From NCBI RefSeq assembly GCF_015708085.1, contig NZ_JADNYM010000020.1, positions 1 to 64,000 of the forward strand: a stretch of DNA of 64,000 nt, in the 5' to 3' direction. Origin of the DNA: Arthrobacter terrae (lineage in GTDB: Bacteria > Actinomycetota > Actinomycetes > Actinomycetales > Micrococcaceae). Positions 53,283-62,139 of this stretch are shown here, in pieces. Within the stretch, counting starts at the first letter, position 1. Every line of letters begins with the position of its first letter. The position numbers and the translations under genes are program-made. The notes under the pieces were generated by a model. It saw only the letters and a program-made list of their open reading frames with translations, made no database searches and had not been told where the DNA came from.

Positions 53283-55429
53283 GCGCCCAGGATTACAGCA
53301 CCCTTACCGGGCTCTTCCCCGATGAAGTGGTCACCCACTCATATCTCCAGGATGTCCAGCTCCCTGCGGTCAATGGCCGTCCCGGCGCCGGCACCTTTGC
53401 CCTGATTACACTCGACAACGGTTTGGACCACCGGCGCCCCAGCACCCTTGGACCCAACACGCTGGTGGAGCTCAAGGGTGTGCTGGAGGCCCAGCGGGCC
53501 CGGGCAGCGGCAGGGGACATCGTCGGTGTAGGCGTCACCGGCAAGCCGCACTTCCTCGTCGCCGGCGCCGACCTCTCCGCCGTCAAGGGGCTGCATGACC
53601 GCGAGGCCGGCGTCCTAATGGCCAGCCTTGGCCACGATGTCTACAGCACTCTGAACGATCTGGGGGTCCCCAGCTTCGTCTTCATCAACGGCGTTGCCCT
53701 CGGCGGCGGGCTGGAAATCGCACTGAACGCGAATTACCGGACCGTCTCCACCGGTGCCGGCGCCATTGGTCTGCCGGAGGCGTTCCTGGGGCTGGTGCCC
53801 GGCTGGGGCGGAGTCTACCTGCTCCCCCGGCTGATCGGACCGGTTAATGCCGTGAAGGTAATGATCGAGAACGCACTGAGCAGCAACCGCACGCTCAGCG
53901 GCGCAGCCGCGTTCAAACTTGGGATCGCCGATGCACTCTTCGAACCGGCCGACTTCGTGGAACAATCCCTCGCCTGGGCCGCCAAGGTCATCAGCGGGGA
54001 GGTCACGGTGGACCGGCCCAACGCCGTCTCCGAGCCGCTTTCCGAAGCCAACAGCGCGGCCTGGGATGCCGCCGTCGCCGGTGCCCGGAAGTTTGTCGAA
54101 GACGCAACGTCCAATGCCGCCCCCGCTCCGGCCCGCCTCATCGACCTGCTGGAAAAGGGAAAGAACTACAGCAAGGCCGAATCCTTCGCGCAGGAGGATC
54201 TGGCGCTGGCGGATTTGATCCAGACGGCGGAGTTCCGCTCCACCGTTTATGCCTTCCTGGATCTGGTGCAAAAGCGCGGCAAACGTCCCGCCGGCGCACC
54301 GGATAAAAAACTTGCCCGTCCCGTCACCAAGGTGGGCGTGGTGGGTGCCGGCCTAATGGCCAGCCAGCTCGCCCTGCTCTTCGCCCGGCAGCTCAAGGTC
54401 CCGGTGATCATGACGGACATCGACCAGGCCCGCGTGGACAAGGGCGTGGGCTACGTGCACACCGAGGTGGACAAGCTGCTGGCCAAGGGGCGGATCTCCC
54501 CCGACGCCGCCAACCGGACCAAGGCGCTGGTCTCCGGTTCCGTCTCCAAGGCTGCCTTCGCGGACGCGGACTTTATCATTGAAGCCGTCTTTGAGGAGCT
54601 CAGCGTCAAAAAGCAGGTCTTCGCCGAAGTGGAGGCCGTGGTTTCGGCGACCTGCATCCTCGCCACCAACACCTCGTCGCTCTCCGTCACCGCAATGGCC
54701 GAGGACCTGGCACACCCCGAGCGGCTGGTGGGCTTCCACTTCTTCAACCCGGTGGCCCTGATGCCGCTGCTGGAGATTGTCCGCGCCCCGAAGACGGACG
54801 ACGCCGTGCTGGCCACCGCCTTCGAGACGGCCAAGGCGCTGCGGAAGACGGCGGTCCTGGTCAAGGACGCCGCCGCTTTTGTGGTCAACCGCATCCTGGG
54901 CCGGATGTTCGGCGAAATCACCGCTGCCTTTGACGAGGGCACCGATGCTGTCACAGCCGACAACGCGCTGCGTCCGATGGGCCTGCCGATGAGTCCGTTC
55001 ACGCTGCTGGCGCTGGTGGGGCTGCCGGTGGGCCAGCATGTGCAGGAATCCCTGCATGCGGCCTTTGGGGACCGCTTTTATGTCTCCGCGAACCAGCAGC
55101 GGTTAATCGATGCGGGCAAGAAGGGCCTGTGGGAGAAGAACGACGACGGCAGCCAGTTTGTGCCCGAGGAAACGCTGGCTCTGCTGAGCTTGGGCAACTC
55201 CCCCTCCAGCAGCGAAGAAGTACTCACCCGCACGCAGGATGCCCTGGCCGACGAGATCGGCCGGATGCTCGCCGAGGGCGTGGTGGCCGGTCCGGAAGAC
55301 ATCGATCTGTGCGTCATTACCGGCGCCGGCTGGCCGATGCATCTGGGCGGCATTACCCCTTATCTTGACCGCGTGGGCGCGTCCGAGCGCGTCAATGGCA
55401 AGCTCTTCCACCCGGAACTGGCTGCCTAA
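53279..55429 (+). CDS. fadB: Multifunctional enoyl-CoA hydratase/3-hydroxyacyl-CoA dehydrogenase
   Basis: The 716-residue protein combines two beta-oxidation steps. The hydratase part (about 1-310) has the oxyanion loop VAGADLSAVKG, ALGGGLEIALNANYR and LPEAFLGLVPGWGG with the two catalytic Glu. The dehydrogenase part (about 340-716) has the NAD loop VGVVGAGLMASQLA and the catalytic His in FHFFNPVALMPLLE. It forms the usual complex with FadA. The layout is that of the actinobacterial FadB/FadJ type. Confidence 0.93.
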   Translation: MSAQDYSTLTGLFPDEVVTHSYLQDVQLPAVNGRPGAGTFALITLDNGLDHRRPSTLGPNTLVELKGVLEAQRARAAAGDIVGVGVTGKPHFLVAGADLSAVKGLHDREAGVLMASLGHDVYSTLNDLGVPSFVFINGVALGGGLEIALNANYRTVSTGAGAIGLPEAFLGLVPGWGGVYLLPRLIGPVNAVKVMIENALSSNRTLSGAAAFKLGIADALFEPADFVEQSLAWAAKVISGEVTVDRPNAVSEPLSEANSAAWDAAVAGARKFVEDATSNAAPAPARLIDLLEKGKNYSKAESFAQEDLALADLIQTAEFRSTVYAFLDLVQKRGKRPAGAPDKKLARPVTKVGVVGAGLMASQLALLFARQLKVPVIMTDIDQARVDKGVGYVHTEVDKLLAKGRISPDAANRTKALVSGSVSKAAFADADFIIEAVFEELSVKKQVFAEVEAVVSATCILATNTSSLSVTAMAEDLAHPERLVGFHFFNPVALMPLLEIVRAPKTDDAVLATAFETAKALRKTAVLVKDAAAFVVNRILGRMFGEITAAFDEGTDAVTADNALRPMGLPMSPFTLLALVGLPVGQHVQESLHAAFGDRFYVSANQQRLIDAGKKGLWEKNDDGSQFVPEETLALLSLGNSPSSSEEVLTRTQDALADEIGRMLAEGVVAGPEDIDLCVITGAGWPMHLGGITPYLDRVGASERVNGKLFHPELAA

Positions 55430-55567
55430 GCCCTGGCGCATCCGGGTCTGGCGAATCTGCCGGCCGTGGCCATACCTTAGGGGCCACCGCCGGCGGACCG
55501 GCGGGCCCGCGGCACGACGTGGCCGGGCTGTGGGAAATCTCCCAGCCGAAGCTGGCAGACTGGATTC

Positions 55568-56026
55568 ATGGACTCGAGCGCTCCGCTAAACCGCCGCACC
55601 CTGCTGAACCATTCCGTCCTCACGGCAGGTGCCGCCGCCGGCTCTATTGCAGCACTGACGGGATGCTCTCCGCAGCAGGGCGCCCCTGCTGCTGCCCAGA
55701 TGCCGTCGGCCGTCCCCTCTGGCGGCGGAACTCCCGTCCGCGTCGGGCGCCTTGCCGATCTCGCCGTCGGCGCCACCGGCAGCGCAAAGGCCAATAATAA
55801 GAACATCGTGCTGTACCGGCCGGACGAAACGTCGGTCCTTGCCTACAGCGCCGTCTGCACGCACGCCGGCTGTACGGTGGCGGCCGCCGGGAAGAAATTT
55901 GACTGCCCCTGTCACGGCTCGTCATTCGAGGCCGCGGATGGAACCGTCATTACCGGTCCTGCCCAGCGTCCCCTGGTACCCCTGCAGGCGGCTATCGATG
56001 GGGATTGGATCACCGTCTCGCTGTAG
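55568..56026 (+). CDS. Rieske-type 2Fe-2S lipoprotein
   Basis: The 152-residue protein has a twin-arginine start (NRRTLLNHS), a hydrophobic stretch and a lipobox-like LTGC at about residue 33, so it is probably exported folded and lipid-anchored. The Rieske ligands are in CTHAGC and CPCHGSSF, a complete set. The domain is the small QcrA-like type often found alone in actinobacteria. Its electron partner is unknown. It lies between the fad operon and the EPSP-synthase-like cluster, with 194 bp before the latter. Confidence 0.88.
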   Translation: MDSSAPLNRRTLLNHSVLTAGAAAGSIAALTGCSPQQGAPAAAQMPSAVPSGGGTPVRVGRLADLAVGATGSAKANNKNIVLYRPDETSVLAYSAVCTHAGCTVAAAGKKFDCPCHGSSFEAADGTVITGPAQRPLVPLQAAIDGDWITVSL

Positions 56027-56220
56027 CTGCCTGCCTGAGCTCTAGCTGCTTAAGGCAACAATTTCTGCAATATTGTGTTCCGCCGGCCCCGCCGGGATTC
56101 AAATCACGTATGCTCACTAGCAACGGCCCTGCCATAGGGGTCAAAGACTGGATTCACCACAGGAGAACAGAACTAGAGACGTTATATTCCGTCTTCAAAG
56201 CGTGGAAACGGGTTGGCATC

Positions 56221-59200
56221 GTGCAATTATCCGTCATTGGTTCCGACGATCTTATCCGTGGGGACGTTCAGGTCCCCAACTCCAAATATCATGCCCATCG
56301 GGCCCTGATCCTTGCCTCACTGGCACCTGGCGTCAGCCATATTTCCGGGCTCAGCGACGCCCGGCATGTGGACTATACAGTCTCACTGCTTCGCTCACTC
56401 GGCACCCGAATCGAGATCGAGGCAGACACCTTCATTGTCCATGGCGGCCCGTACCACCCCCGCTCGGATGCAGTCTCCGCCGGCAGTTCGGGCAGCACCT
56501 TGTATTTCATGGTGGGACTGGTCTCGCTGGCAGACCGCGACGTGACCATCACGGGTCAAAAGTACTTCCAACGCCGCCCCATCGGCCCGTTACTCGCGGC
56601 CCTGCGCCAGCTCGGTGTGGACGCCACCTCCCCCACAGACTGCCCGCCGATCCGGGTCAAGGGACGCCGTCCCAGCGGTGGCATAGTGCACATCTCCGGA
56701 ACGCTCTCGCAATGGGTTTCCGGACTGCTGCTGCTGGCCCCGTTCGCGCTGGATCAAAGCACCGTGGTCATCGACGGGCCACTCAACGAACGCACCTACA
56801 TTGAGCTCACCGTGCGCATGATGCGCCAATTCGGTCTGCAGGTCGAAGTGTCAGCAGACGGCCGGCGGTACACAATCCCGCCCAACCAGGTCCCGCGGCC
56901 CACGGATCTGGTCCTGCCGCCGGACATCGGCTCCGCCGCGTTCGGGCTGGCCGTAGGAGCCCTGCACCCGGCGGACATTTTATTGCGCGGGCTGCGCCAG
57001 ACCAGCTCCAGCGGGACCGACCACCCCGAGTCCGAACTGCTGGATATCGTCGCGGCGATGGGCCTGCCGATGGACTACGACCAGCAGGCCGACGGGGTCC
57101 GGGTGCGGCACCAGGGCCGCCGGATGGGCCCGGTGGATGTGGATTGCCGGACGGTGCCGGACATGCTGCCGGTGCTCTCAGTCATGGCGGCCCTGGCCGA
57201 TGGCGAAAGCGTCTTCCGGCATGTGGAGCACGTCCGGCTGAAGGAATCAGACCGTGTGGTAGCCATGCTCCAGCTCAACAGCATGGGCGCAGACCTGAGC
57301 TTTGACGGCAGCAATTTACGGGTCCGCGGTGTGCCCCGGCTGCACGGCGCCCACCTTTCATCCTTCAATGATCACCGCGTCCTGATGTCCCTGGCCGTCG
57401 CAGCGACGGCCGCTGCCGGCAGATCCTCGCTGACGTACCCGAATGCCTACCGGATCTCCTACCCGAAGTTCCTGGCTGCCATGCAGACTCTCGGCCTGGA
57501 TATGGAGGTGGAGCGGGGCTCCGCACGCGGGCCCGTACTCCGTCATCCCGCCGAACCCGATGCGAAGGAGAGCGCTGCTGCCGAGTCCATGACGGCCTCG
57601 GACTGGATCAGGCGCTGGGCCAAAGAGAAACCACATGCGCTGGCCGTGGTGGATGCACGCTGGAATACGACGTCGCACCTGAGCTGGGCGGCCCTTGACA
57701 ACGAGGTGGATCACGCGGCGGCCGTTTTCCTCAACCTTGGTGTCGCCGCCGGAGACAGAATCGCCGTCCAGCTGCCGAACTGGCGCCAGTTCGTGGTGAT
57801 CTCCGCAGCGGCGCTGCGGATTGGAGCGGTCATCGCGCCGATCATGCCGATTTTCGGCGACCGTGAAGTTAGCTATGCGCTGCAGCAGTCCGGTGCCAGG
57901 GTATTGCTGGTGGCGGATAATTTCCGCGGCCGCCAGCATGCCAGCGAAATTGCCCGGCTGCTCGACCGCAGCGGCCCCGGCACCGATCCTGTCAGTGGGA
58001 GTGCCAGTGGCACCGGCACCGGCCCCGGCAACGGCGGGATCTGCGTCGAGCACGTCTTCGTGGTTCATGGGACGGCAGGTGTCCCGCGGCTGATGCCCAA
58101 CAACACAAATCCGCGGGTGCAGTGGTTACCCTGGCATCACGCCTGGGCGTCCGCCGTCGTCGACCGTGCAGCCCTGGACGCGCGCGCACCAGGTCCCGAC
58201 GACGCCGCCCAACTGCTGCTGACCTCGGGCACCTCGGGCCGTCCCAAAGGTGTGGTCCATACGCACCGGCGGCTTTCCCGGGCTGCCCTGATGGAAGCGC
58301 GCCAGCTGGGCCTGGACGGCACCGATTCCATCTACATCCCGTCCCCGCTGGCGCACCAGACGGGATTCCTCTACGGCATGTGGCTCGCGTTCACCCTCGG
58401 CGTGCCGCAGATCCTGCAGAGCGTCTGGAATGCTCCCCGCGCGCTGGAAATTCTGCAGGACTGGGAAGGAACCTTTGTGCAGGCCGCGACGCCCTTTTTG
58501 ACCGATTTACTACAGGCCGTGGAAGACGGCGGGCCCCGTCCCGAACGCCTGCGTGTCTTCGTGGTGACGGGCGCGGCCGTGCCCCGCGCGCTGGCCGAAC
58601 GCGCCACCCGCGTGCTCGGGACGGCGGTGTGCGGGGCTTTCGGCACCACCGAGACGGGGCTCGGCGCGCTCACCTCACCGGCGGACCCGCCGTCGAAGGC
58701 GTGGGGCACTGACGGCAGGGGACTGACCGGAGTGCAGCTGCGGATTGTCGACGACGACGGGCTGCGGCTGCCGCCGGAGGCGGAGGGGAATCTGGAACTG
58801 ACCAGCCCGACGGTCTTCGACGGCTATTTGGACCGGCCCGAGCTGGACGCGGAGACATTCAGCGCCGATGGCTGGTACCGTACCGGGGATCTGGCCACCA
58901 TCGATGACGAGGGCTACCTGCGCATTACCGGCCGCGTGCGCGACATCATTAACCGCGGCGGGGAAAAACTTCCGGTCGCAGACCTCGAACAACTCCTGCA
59001 CACCCACCCCGGCATTGCCGACGTGGCCATCGTTGCCATGCCGGACGCCCGGCTCGGCGAGCGCGCCTGCGCCTTCGTCCGGCTGGCACCGGGAGCGGAA
59101 CTGAGCTTCAACGGGCTCCAGCGGTTCCTGCAGCAAAGCGGGGTGAGCAAACATTATTGGCCCGAGCGGCTCGAACCAATAGATGAAATCCCGCGCAACC

Positions 59201-59292
59201 CGGTGGGCAAGATCCAGAAATTTGTGCTGCGCGAGCGCGCCGCGCATCTGGTCCCCCAGACGCACACGACGAGAAAGGCCAGGGAAAAATGA
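56221..59292 (+). CDS. Fusion of EPSP-synthase-like domain and acyl-CoA ligase
   Basis: The 1023-residue protein joins an EPSP-synthase-like domain (about 1-445) to an AMP-forming acyl-CoA ligase (about 457-1023). In the first part Lys22 and Arg27 (SKYHAHR), the Arg in RRPIGPLLAALR, SQ in GTLSQW, YIELT, PDMLP, KESDR and NDHR match AroA. Relative to E. coli AroA, Ser23 is Tyr, Ser169 is Leu, Ser197 is Glu and the PEP-binding Lys411 is Ile. The ligase has TSGTSGRPKG (668-677), GTTETG, GWYRTGDL and Lys997 in NPVGKIQK. GTG 56221 starts the domain as in AroA; longer frames upstream lack support. It is coupled to the next gene by ATGA. A role in converting shikimate to an alicyclic acyl-CoA is inferred. 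Confidence 0.88.
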   Translation: MQLSVIGSDDLIRGDVQVPNSKYHAHRALILASLAPGVSHISGLSDARHVDYTVSLLRSLGTRIEIEADTFIVHGGPYHPRSDAVSAGSSGSTLYFMVGLVSLADRDVTITGQKYFQRRPIGPLLAALRQLGVDATSPTDCPPIRVKGRRPSGGIVHISGTLSQWVSGLLLLAPFALDQSTVVIDGPLNERTYIELTVRMMRQFGLQVEVSADGRRYTIPPNQVPRPTDLVLPPDIGSAAFGLAVGALHPADILLRGLRQTSSSGTDHPESELLDIVAAMGLPMDYDQQADGVRVRHQGRRMGPVDVDCRTVPDMLPVLSVMAALADGESVFRHVEHVRLKESDRVVAMLQLNSMGADLSFDGSNLRVRGVPRLHGAHLSSFNDHRVLMSLAVAATAAAGRSSLTYPNAYRISYPKFLAAMQTLGLDMEVERGSARGPVLRHPAEPDAKESAAAESMTASDWIRRWAKEKPHALAVVDARWNTTSHLSWAALDNEVDHAAAVFLNLGVAAGDRIAVQLPNWRQFVVISAAALRIGAVIAPIMPIFGDREVSYALQQSGARVLLVADNFRGRQHASEIARLLDRSGPGTDPVSGSASGTGTGPGNGGICVEHVFVVHGTAGVPRLMPNNTNPRVQWLPWHHAWASAVVDRAALDARAPGPDDAAQLLLTSGTSGRPKGVVHTHRRLSRAALMEARQLGLDGTDSIYIPSPLAHQTGFLYGMWLAFTLGVPQILQSVWNAPRALEILQDWEGTFVQAATPFLTDLLQAVEDGGPRPERLRVFVVTGAAVPRALAERATRVLGTAVCGAFGTTETGLGALTSPADPPSKAWGTDGRGLTGVQLRIVDDDGLRLPPEAEGNLELTSPTVFDGYLDRPELDAETFSADGWYRTGDLATIDDEGYLRITGRVRDIINRGGEKLPVADLEQLLHTHPGIADVAIVAMPDARLGERACAFVRLAPGAELSFNGLQRFLQQSGVSKHYWPERLEPIDEIPRNPVGKIQKFVLRERAAHLVPQTHTTRKAREK

Positions 59293-60587
59293 CGGTACGG
59301 CAGGCTTCCACCTTGGACGGGCGCGGCAGCGCCGTGCCACAGGAGCTCTACGACAGCCTACTGGCGGAGGTCACGGCCTGGGTCGAGGGGCCCGGCGAGG
59401 CCTGGGCCGAAAGGATCGAGGCCAGCGGGACCGTGGAACCGGGACTGCGCGCCGAGCTGAAGAGCAAGGGCTTCCTGGGCCTGGCGGCACCCGTGGAACT
59501 GGGCGGACGCGGGCTGAGCTTTACGCAGTGGATGGGGCTGATGGAGGTCTTCTCCCGTTCCCACGCTTCGATCCGGATGATCGTGCATGTGGTCAATGGC
59601 ACCTGGCGGTCCATGAACCCGCATGCCAGCGCCACCCAGCGGGAAAAGTTCATCGTCCCCTCCGTGGCCGGAGACATCACCGTGGCCTTTACCCTGACCG
59701 AACCGGATAACGGAACAGGAGCGGACATCAGCTGCTCCGTTCGCAGAGATGGGGACTTTTACTACCTCACCGGGACCAAGCATCTGATTACGTTCGGCGT
59801 GAACTGTGACTATTGGCTGCTCTTCGCCCGGCTGGCCGGCAGCAGCGGCTCAGAAGGCACCGTGGCACTGCTGGTAGACCGCGACGCTGCCGGTGCCACG
59901 GTGCAGGACACCTCCAACACCATGGGCGTTCGGGGTACCGATCACGCCCGGCTCACATTCCGTGACACCCCCGTCCCGGTGTCCCAGCGCCTCGGTGCCG
60001 AAGGCGACGGCCTGACGATTGCCTTGGGCGGGTTCCTCACGCCGAGCCGGATTTCCGTGGCGATGAGCTGCGTTGGTCTGGCCGAGCGCGCCCAGCAACT
60101 CGCCGTCAGCTATGCCCAGCACCGGGTTACCTTCGGGAAGCCGATCTCACAGCGCCAGGCCATCGCGTTCCTGCTCGCCGAAAACGCTGCGGACATCGAA
60201 GCGGCGCGGGCCTTGGTCATGCACGCCGCTGCCCAGTGGGAAGCCGGTTCCGCCCGCGCCCCGGCACTGTCCTCGATGGCCAAGCTGACCGCCGTCGACA
60301 TGCTCACCCGGGTGACCGACAAGGCGCTGCAGGTTCACGGCGGGCTTGGCTATTGGAAATCCCAGCCCATTGAACGGGTCTACCGGGACGCGCGGGCGCA
60401 GCGCTTTGAGGAGGGAACCAATGAGATCCAGAAGGCCGTGATCGCCAAGGACCTTCTCAGCCGCGCGGGCCACGGCACGGACCCGGCAGCCCCGGACCCG
60501 GCACCGGCGAATGCAGCCGCACCAGACCCAGCATCGGCCAATGCGGGCCGGGCCGCCGATTCGGGCCTGACCGGGGCAGCCCTGTGA
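59289..60587 (+). CDS. Acyl-CoA dehydrogenase of the EPSP-synthase-like cluster
   Basis: The FAD enzyme has the usual three-domain layout: a helical N-terminus, the FAD loop AFTLTEPDNGTGADI, GTKHLITFG, then RVTFGKPISQRQ and QVHGGLGYWKSQPIERVYRDARAQRFEEGTNEIQ at the active site (limits quoted in parts), with the catalytic Glu in EEGTNEI. A 40-residue Ala/Pro/Asp repeat tail follows. The start ATG overlaps the fusion stop, and its TGA overlaps the next GTG. In the proposed pathway it would introduce or shift ring double bonds at the CoA stage. Confidence 0.92.
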   Translation: MTVRQASTLDGRGSAVPQELYDSLLAEVTAWVEGPGEAWAERIEASGTVEPGLRAELKSKGFLGLAAPVELGGRGLSFTQWMGLMEVFSRSHASIRMIVHVVNGTWRSMNPHASATQREKFIVPSVAGDITVAFTLTEPDNGTGADISCSVRRDGDFYYLTGTKHLITFGVNCDYWLLFARLAGSSGSEGTVALLVDRDAAGATVQDTSNTMGVRGTDHARLTFRDTPVPVSQRLGAEGDGLTIALGGFLTPSRISVAMSCVGLAERAQQLAVSYAQHRVTFGKPISQRQAIAFLLAENAADIEAARALVMHAAAQWEAGSARAPALSSMAKLTAVDMLTRVTDKALQVHGGLGYWKSQPIERVYRDARAQRFEEGTNEIQKAVIAKDLLSRAGHGTDPAAPDPAPANAAAPDPASANAGRAADSGLTGAAL

Positions 60588-61429
60588 CCGCCGGTAATGC
60601 AGCCGGTGCCGCCGGCAAATACGCCGGGAAGGTGGCACTCATCACCGGGTCTTCACGCGGGATCGGCCGGGCGCTGGCCCTGCAGCTCGCCGCGGAAGGC
60701 GCCAGCGTGGTGATCAACTATCGGAAAAACGCCGATCTGGCCGACGCCGTCGTTGCCGAAGCCAAGGCCGCCGGCGGAGATGGCATCGCAGTCCAGGCGG
60801 ACGTTGAAAATCCCGAAGACATCATCCGGCTCTTCGACGCGGTGGATGCCGCCTATGGGCGGCTGGACTTCTTCATCAACAACGCCGCTGCGTCGGCGTT
60901 CAAGAAGCTGCTGGATCTGAAGACCCATCACCTGGACCGTTCCTATGCCATGAACGTCCGGCCTTTTGTGCTGGGCGCACAGGAAGCGGTCAAGCTGATG
61001 GACCAGGGCGGCCGGATCGTTGCCGTCAGCAGCTACGGCAGCATGCGCGGATTCGCCACCTACGCCGCGCTCGGCTCCTACAAGGCGGCGGTGGAGTCCT
61101 TTATCCGGTACATGGCGGTGGAATTTGCCGGCTACGGCATCAATGTCAACGGCGTCAACGGCGGCCTGATTGACTCCGACTCGCTGGAGTATTTCTACAG
61201 CATGCCGGGCATGGCACCGATGGAGCGGGTACTGGAAACCATTCCGCTGCGCCGACCCGGCACCGTGGCGGATATGGCCAACGCCGTCGAATTCCTGCTT
61301 TCCCCCAACTCCGCGTACATCACCGGGCAAATCCTGGTGGTGGACGGCGGCATGACAGTGGCGGCGGCGCCGTACTATCACCAAACAACGGACCCGGTGA
61401 GTCTGCCTGAGCGTCCCACCCGCCGCTGA
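60584..61429 (+). CDS. FabL/ChcA-like short-chain reductase
   Basis: The 281-residue SDR has the NADPH loop ITGSSRGIGRAL, NNAAASAF and the catalytic SSYGSMRG with YKAAVESF. The sequence after it (VEFAGYGINVNGVNGGLIDSDSLEYF, quoted to mark the segment, with the IDSDSL typical) resembles FabL enoyl-ACP reductases and ChcA, the 1-cyclohexenylcarbonyl-CoA reductase of Streptomyces collinus, which has about the same length. It starts with GTG overlapping the upstream stop (GTGA). Reduction of ring double bonds is the proposed role. Confidence 0.85.
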   Translation: MTAGNAAGAAGKYAGKVALITGSSRGIGRALALQLAAEGASVVINYRKNADLADAVVAEAKAAGGDGIAVQADVENPEDIIRLFDAVDAAYGRLDFFINNAAASAFKKLLDLKTHHLDRSYAMNVRPFVLGAQEAVKLMDQGGRIVAVSSYGSMRGFATYAALGSYKAAVESFIRYMAVEFAGYGINVNGVNGGLIDSDSLEYFYSMPGMAPMERVLETIPLRRPGTVADMANAVEFLLSPNSAYITGQILVVDGGMTVAAAPYYHQTTDPVSLPERPTRR

Positions 61430-61602
61430 GCGCGCCCATCTCTTAGCGGCTTCCAGCCCGGATCGGAAAGCCGTAGGACGACCGCGCTGGCACACCTGGC
61501 TTGAGCCGGGCAATCCATGGCACCGGCGCGTACCCTGTCCTCCCGGCCAGAGCTGGACTAGAATCGACAACATCTGGATTGCCACCGGGGATTGGGAACG
61601 AA

Positions 61603-62139
61603 ATGCATGTTAAGAAGTCTTGGGTAGCCTTGTCGCTGGCCGCCGTCACACTGACAAGTTGCTCCCCCGGCAGGACGCTGGACGAAACTGCCGGCGGTCC
61701 CTCCACCGTCGCCGCCGTTACCGCATCGCCCGGACAAACCGTCACTTTCGGACAATGGATTTCCTACGGAAAAGGGATTAAAGTCACGGTGCGGACGGAC
61801 GGGTTCCAGACAGTGAGCCCGTATGCCGAAGGCTCCACCGGAAGCAGTGCAGCCGTCTTTGAAATCGATGTCAGCAACGCATCCACAGCTGACTTCGACC
61901 CCGCGCAGATGAGCAAGCTGTCCGTCACATACGGAGCCGAGGATACCAAGGCCAGCCAGGTCATCGACGCCCCGGCCGGGGCCACCACCGGTCCTTTAGG
62001 CCCCATCGGCCCGGGAAAGTCTGAAACAATCCGGCTCACATTCGCCATCCCGCCGGGCACCCGCACGAACGTCCATGTACAAGTTCCCGGCCCCACGGCG
62101 GGTGACCCACCTGCCGTTTTCACGGGCTTTATTGAGTAA
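61603..62139 (+). CDS. Secreted lipoprotein with DUF4352-like domain
   Basis: A lipoprotein signal (basic start, hydrophobic core, lipobox LTSC at about residues 16-19) precedes a 155-residue beta-rich domain that includes VTVRTDGFQTVSPYAEG, AVFEIDVSNAS and an ending PGKSETIRLTFAIPPGT, as in DUF4352-type extracellular domains. The start is ATG 61603 with GGGA upstream. It is separated from the enzyme cluster by 173 bp and is probably independent. The function is unknown. Confidence 0.8.
   Translation: MHVKKSWVALSLAAVTLTSCSPGRTLDETAGGPSTVAAVTASPGQTVTFGQWISYGKGIKVTVRTDGFQTVSPYAEGSTGSSAAVFEIDVSNASTADFDPAQMSKLSVTYGAEDTKASQVIDAPAGATTGPLGPIGPGKSETIRLTFAIPPGTRTNVHVQVPGPTAGDPPAVFTGFIE

Noticed and set aside
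56005-56220. 72-codon extension of the EPSP-synthase/ligase fusion
   Set aside because: It overlaps the Rieske gene, has no suitable start with a ribosome binding site, and the AroA-like domain starts naturally at 56221.
56221-57560. EPSP-synthase domain as the cell's ordinary AroA
   Set aside because: It is fused to an acyl-CoA ligase, sits with an acyl-CoA dehydrogenase and reductase, and lacks several residues that contact shikimate-3-phosphate.
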